Below are positions 19,292 through 19,610 of a stretch of DNA of 19,610 nt, piece by piece. The position numbers were made by a program, and so were the translations under genes. Origin of the DNA: an uncultured Oscillibacter sp. Its GTDB lineage: Bacteria; Bacillota; Clostridia; Oscillospirales; Oscillospiraceae. The stretch spans positions 1 through 19,610 of the forward strand of contig CAMMCS010000014.1 in assembly GCA_946494635.1 (NCBI GenBank), given 5' to 3'. A model generated the notes under the pieces. The model was not told where the DNA came from. It searched no databases and was given only the letters and a program-made list of their open reading frames with translations. Position 1 is the first letter of the stretch, and each line of letters opens with the position of its first letter.

Positions 19292-19610
19292 ATGGCGAAG
19301 AAGGTTTGTGCCGCAGCTGCCGTTTTGGTGGCTGTGTGCGTGCTGGCTGTGGTAATCTGGGGCCTGATTCCCCCGCGAGAAATCCCCTCCGCATTGGAGA
19401 GCCTGGAGACAAGCGCCGGGGATGTGAAAGACTGGGACCGTGTCATCGCCTATGTGCCCCTGGACGACCGGACGGACAATATGGAGGATGTGATCTATCT
19501 TGCGGAGGCCTCCGGCTATCAGATCATCCTGCCGGAAGGGGATACCTACTGCACCAAGCTGGACGGCCAGGAGCCCAACAGCAACGGCACCCAGTACGGC
19601 GACCGGGAGG
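19292..19610 (+). CDS. DUF4127-like protein (N-terminus only, cut by window edge)
   Basis: The first 106 residues are visible. Start ATG at 19292 gives MAKKVCAAAAVLVAVCVLAV, a signal sequence or anchor helix (about 5-26), then the mature chain. The segment RVIAYVPLDDRTDNMEDVIY closely resembles the opening PLDxRPxN strand of DUF4127 proteins, continued by LAEASGYQIILPEGD. An AGAGG lies 11 nt upstream, slightly far. A different frame opens at an ATG at 19267 but gives a Cys/Gly/Arg-rich chain and is not used. DUF4127 function is not established to my knowledge; the leader implies export or membrane anchoring. It is divergent from the glycosyltransferase operon. Confidence 0.8.
   Translation, partial: MAKKVCAAAAVLVAVCVLAVVIWGLIPPREIPSALESLETSAGDVKDWDRVIAYVPLDDRTDNMEDVIYLAEASGYQIILPEGDTYCTKLDGQEPNSNGTQYGDRE

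Overview
The window looks like a chromosome segment of a GC-rich (roughly 60%) gut Clostridia member, most likely Oscillospiraceae (Flavonifractor/Lawsonibacter-like). I infer this from GC content, strong AGGAGG ribosome sites, sigma-A type promoters, and typical Firmicutes families (DUF6110, DUF6020, DUF4127, enoate-reductase-type flavoenzyme). No rRNA, tRNA, CRISPR array, insertion sequence or phage gene was seen. Almost everything is on the minus strand; the two plus-strand genes are a Crp/Fnr-type regulator and a DUF4127-like gene cut by the right edge.

Layout. (1) 1-2400: a sugar-uptake locus read leftward: a LacI-family regulator, a MalG-type permease, and the N-terminus of a lipoprotein solute-binding protein cut by the window edge. 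LacI-type operator candidates lie around the lacI promoter. (2) 2708-12090: a metal-homeostasis island of nine genes, read leftward: ZIP transporter, soluble CxxC HMA protein, AraC regulator, a 26-aa membrane microprotein, DUF6110 protein, heavy-metal P-type ATPase, TetR regulator, and two ABC half-transporters resembling metallophore-type YbtPQ/IrtAB pairs. (3) 12155-15033: an old-yellow-enzyme/enoate-reductase flavoprotein divergent from a Crp/Fnr-family regulator; the two promoters overlap back to back. (4) 15192-18915: a tightly overlapping three-gene operon with a GT2 polyprenyl-phosphate-type glycosyltransferase, a DUF6020-like multi-membrane protein and an unrecognised 254-aa protein. 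It diverges from the DUF4127-like gene at 19292.

The most interesting signal is a shared operator, consensus near RTTAGTTNNAACTAACY (TTAG-N6-CTAA core). It occurs three times, each 20-30 nt upstream of a start codon: before the first ABC gene (6295-6312), before the HMA gene (11177-11194) and before the ZIP gene (12036-12053), where it sits directly downstream of a full-consensus promoter. This ties the transporters into what looks like one metal-responsive regulon, probably under a DtxR/IdeR-like repressor encoded elsewhere. TetR has its own, different 28-bp operator. Within the island, the P-type ATPase carries SCA where CPC/SPC is usual and lacks an N-terminal CxxC, while a separate HMA protein supplies a CxxC. 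The 26-aa membrane peptide has a TTG start, a strong ribosome site and its own extended -10 promoter.
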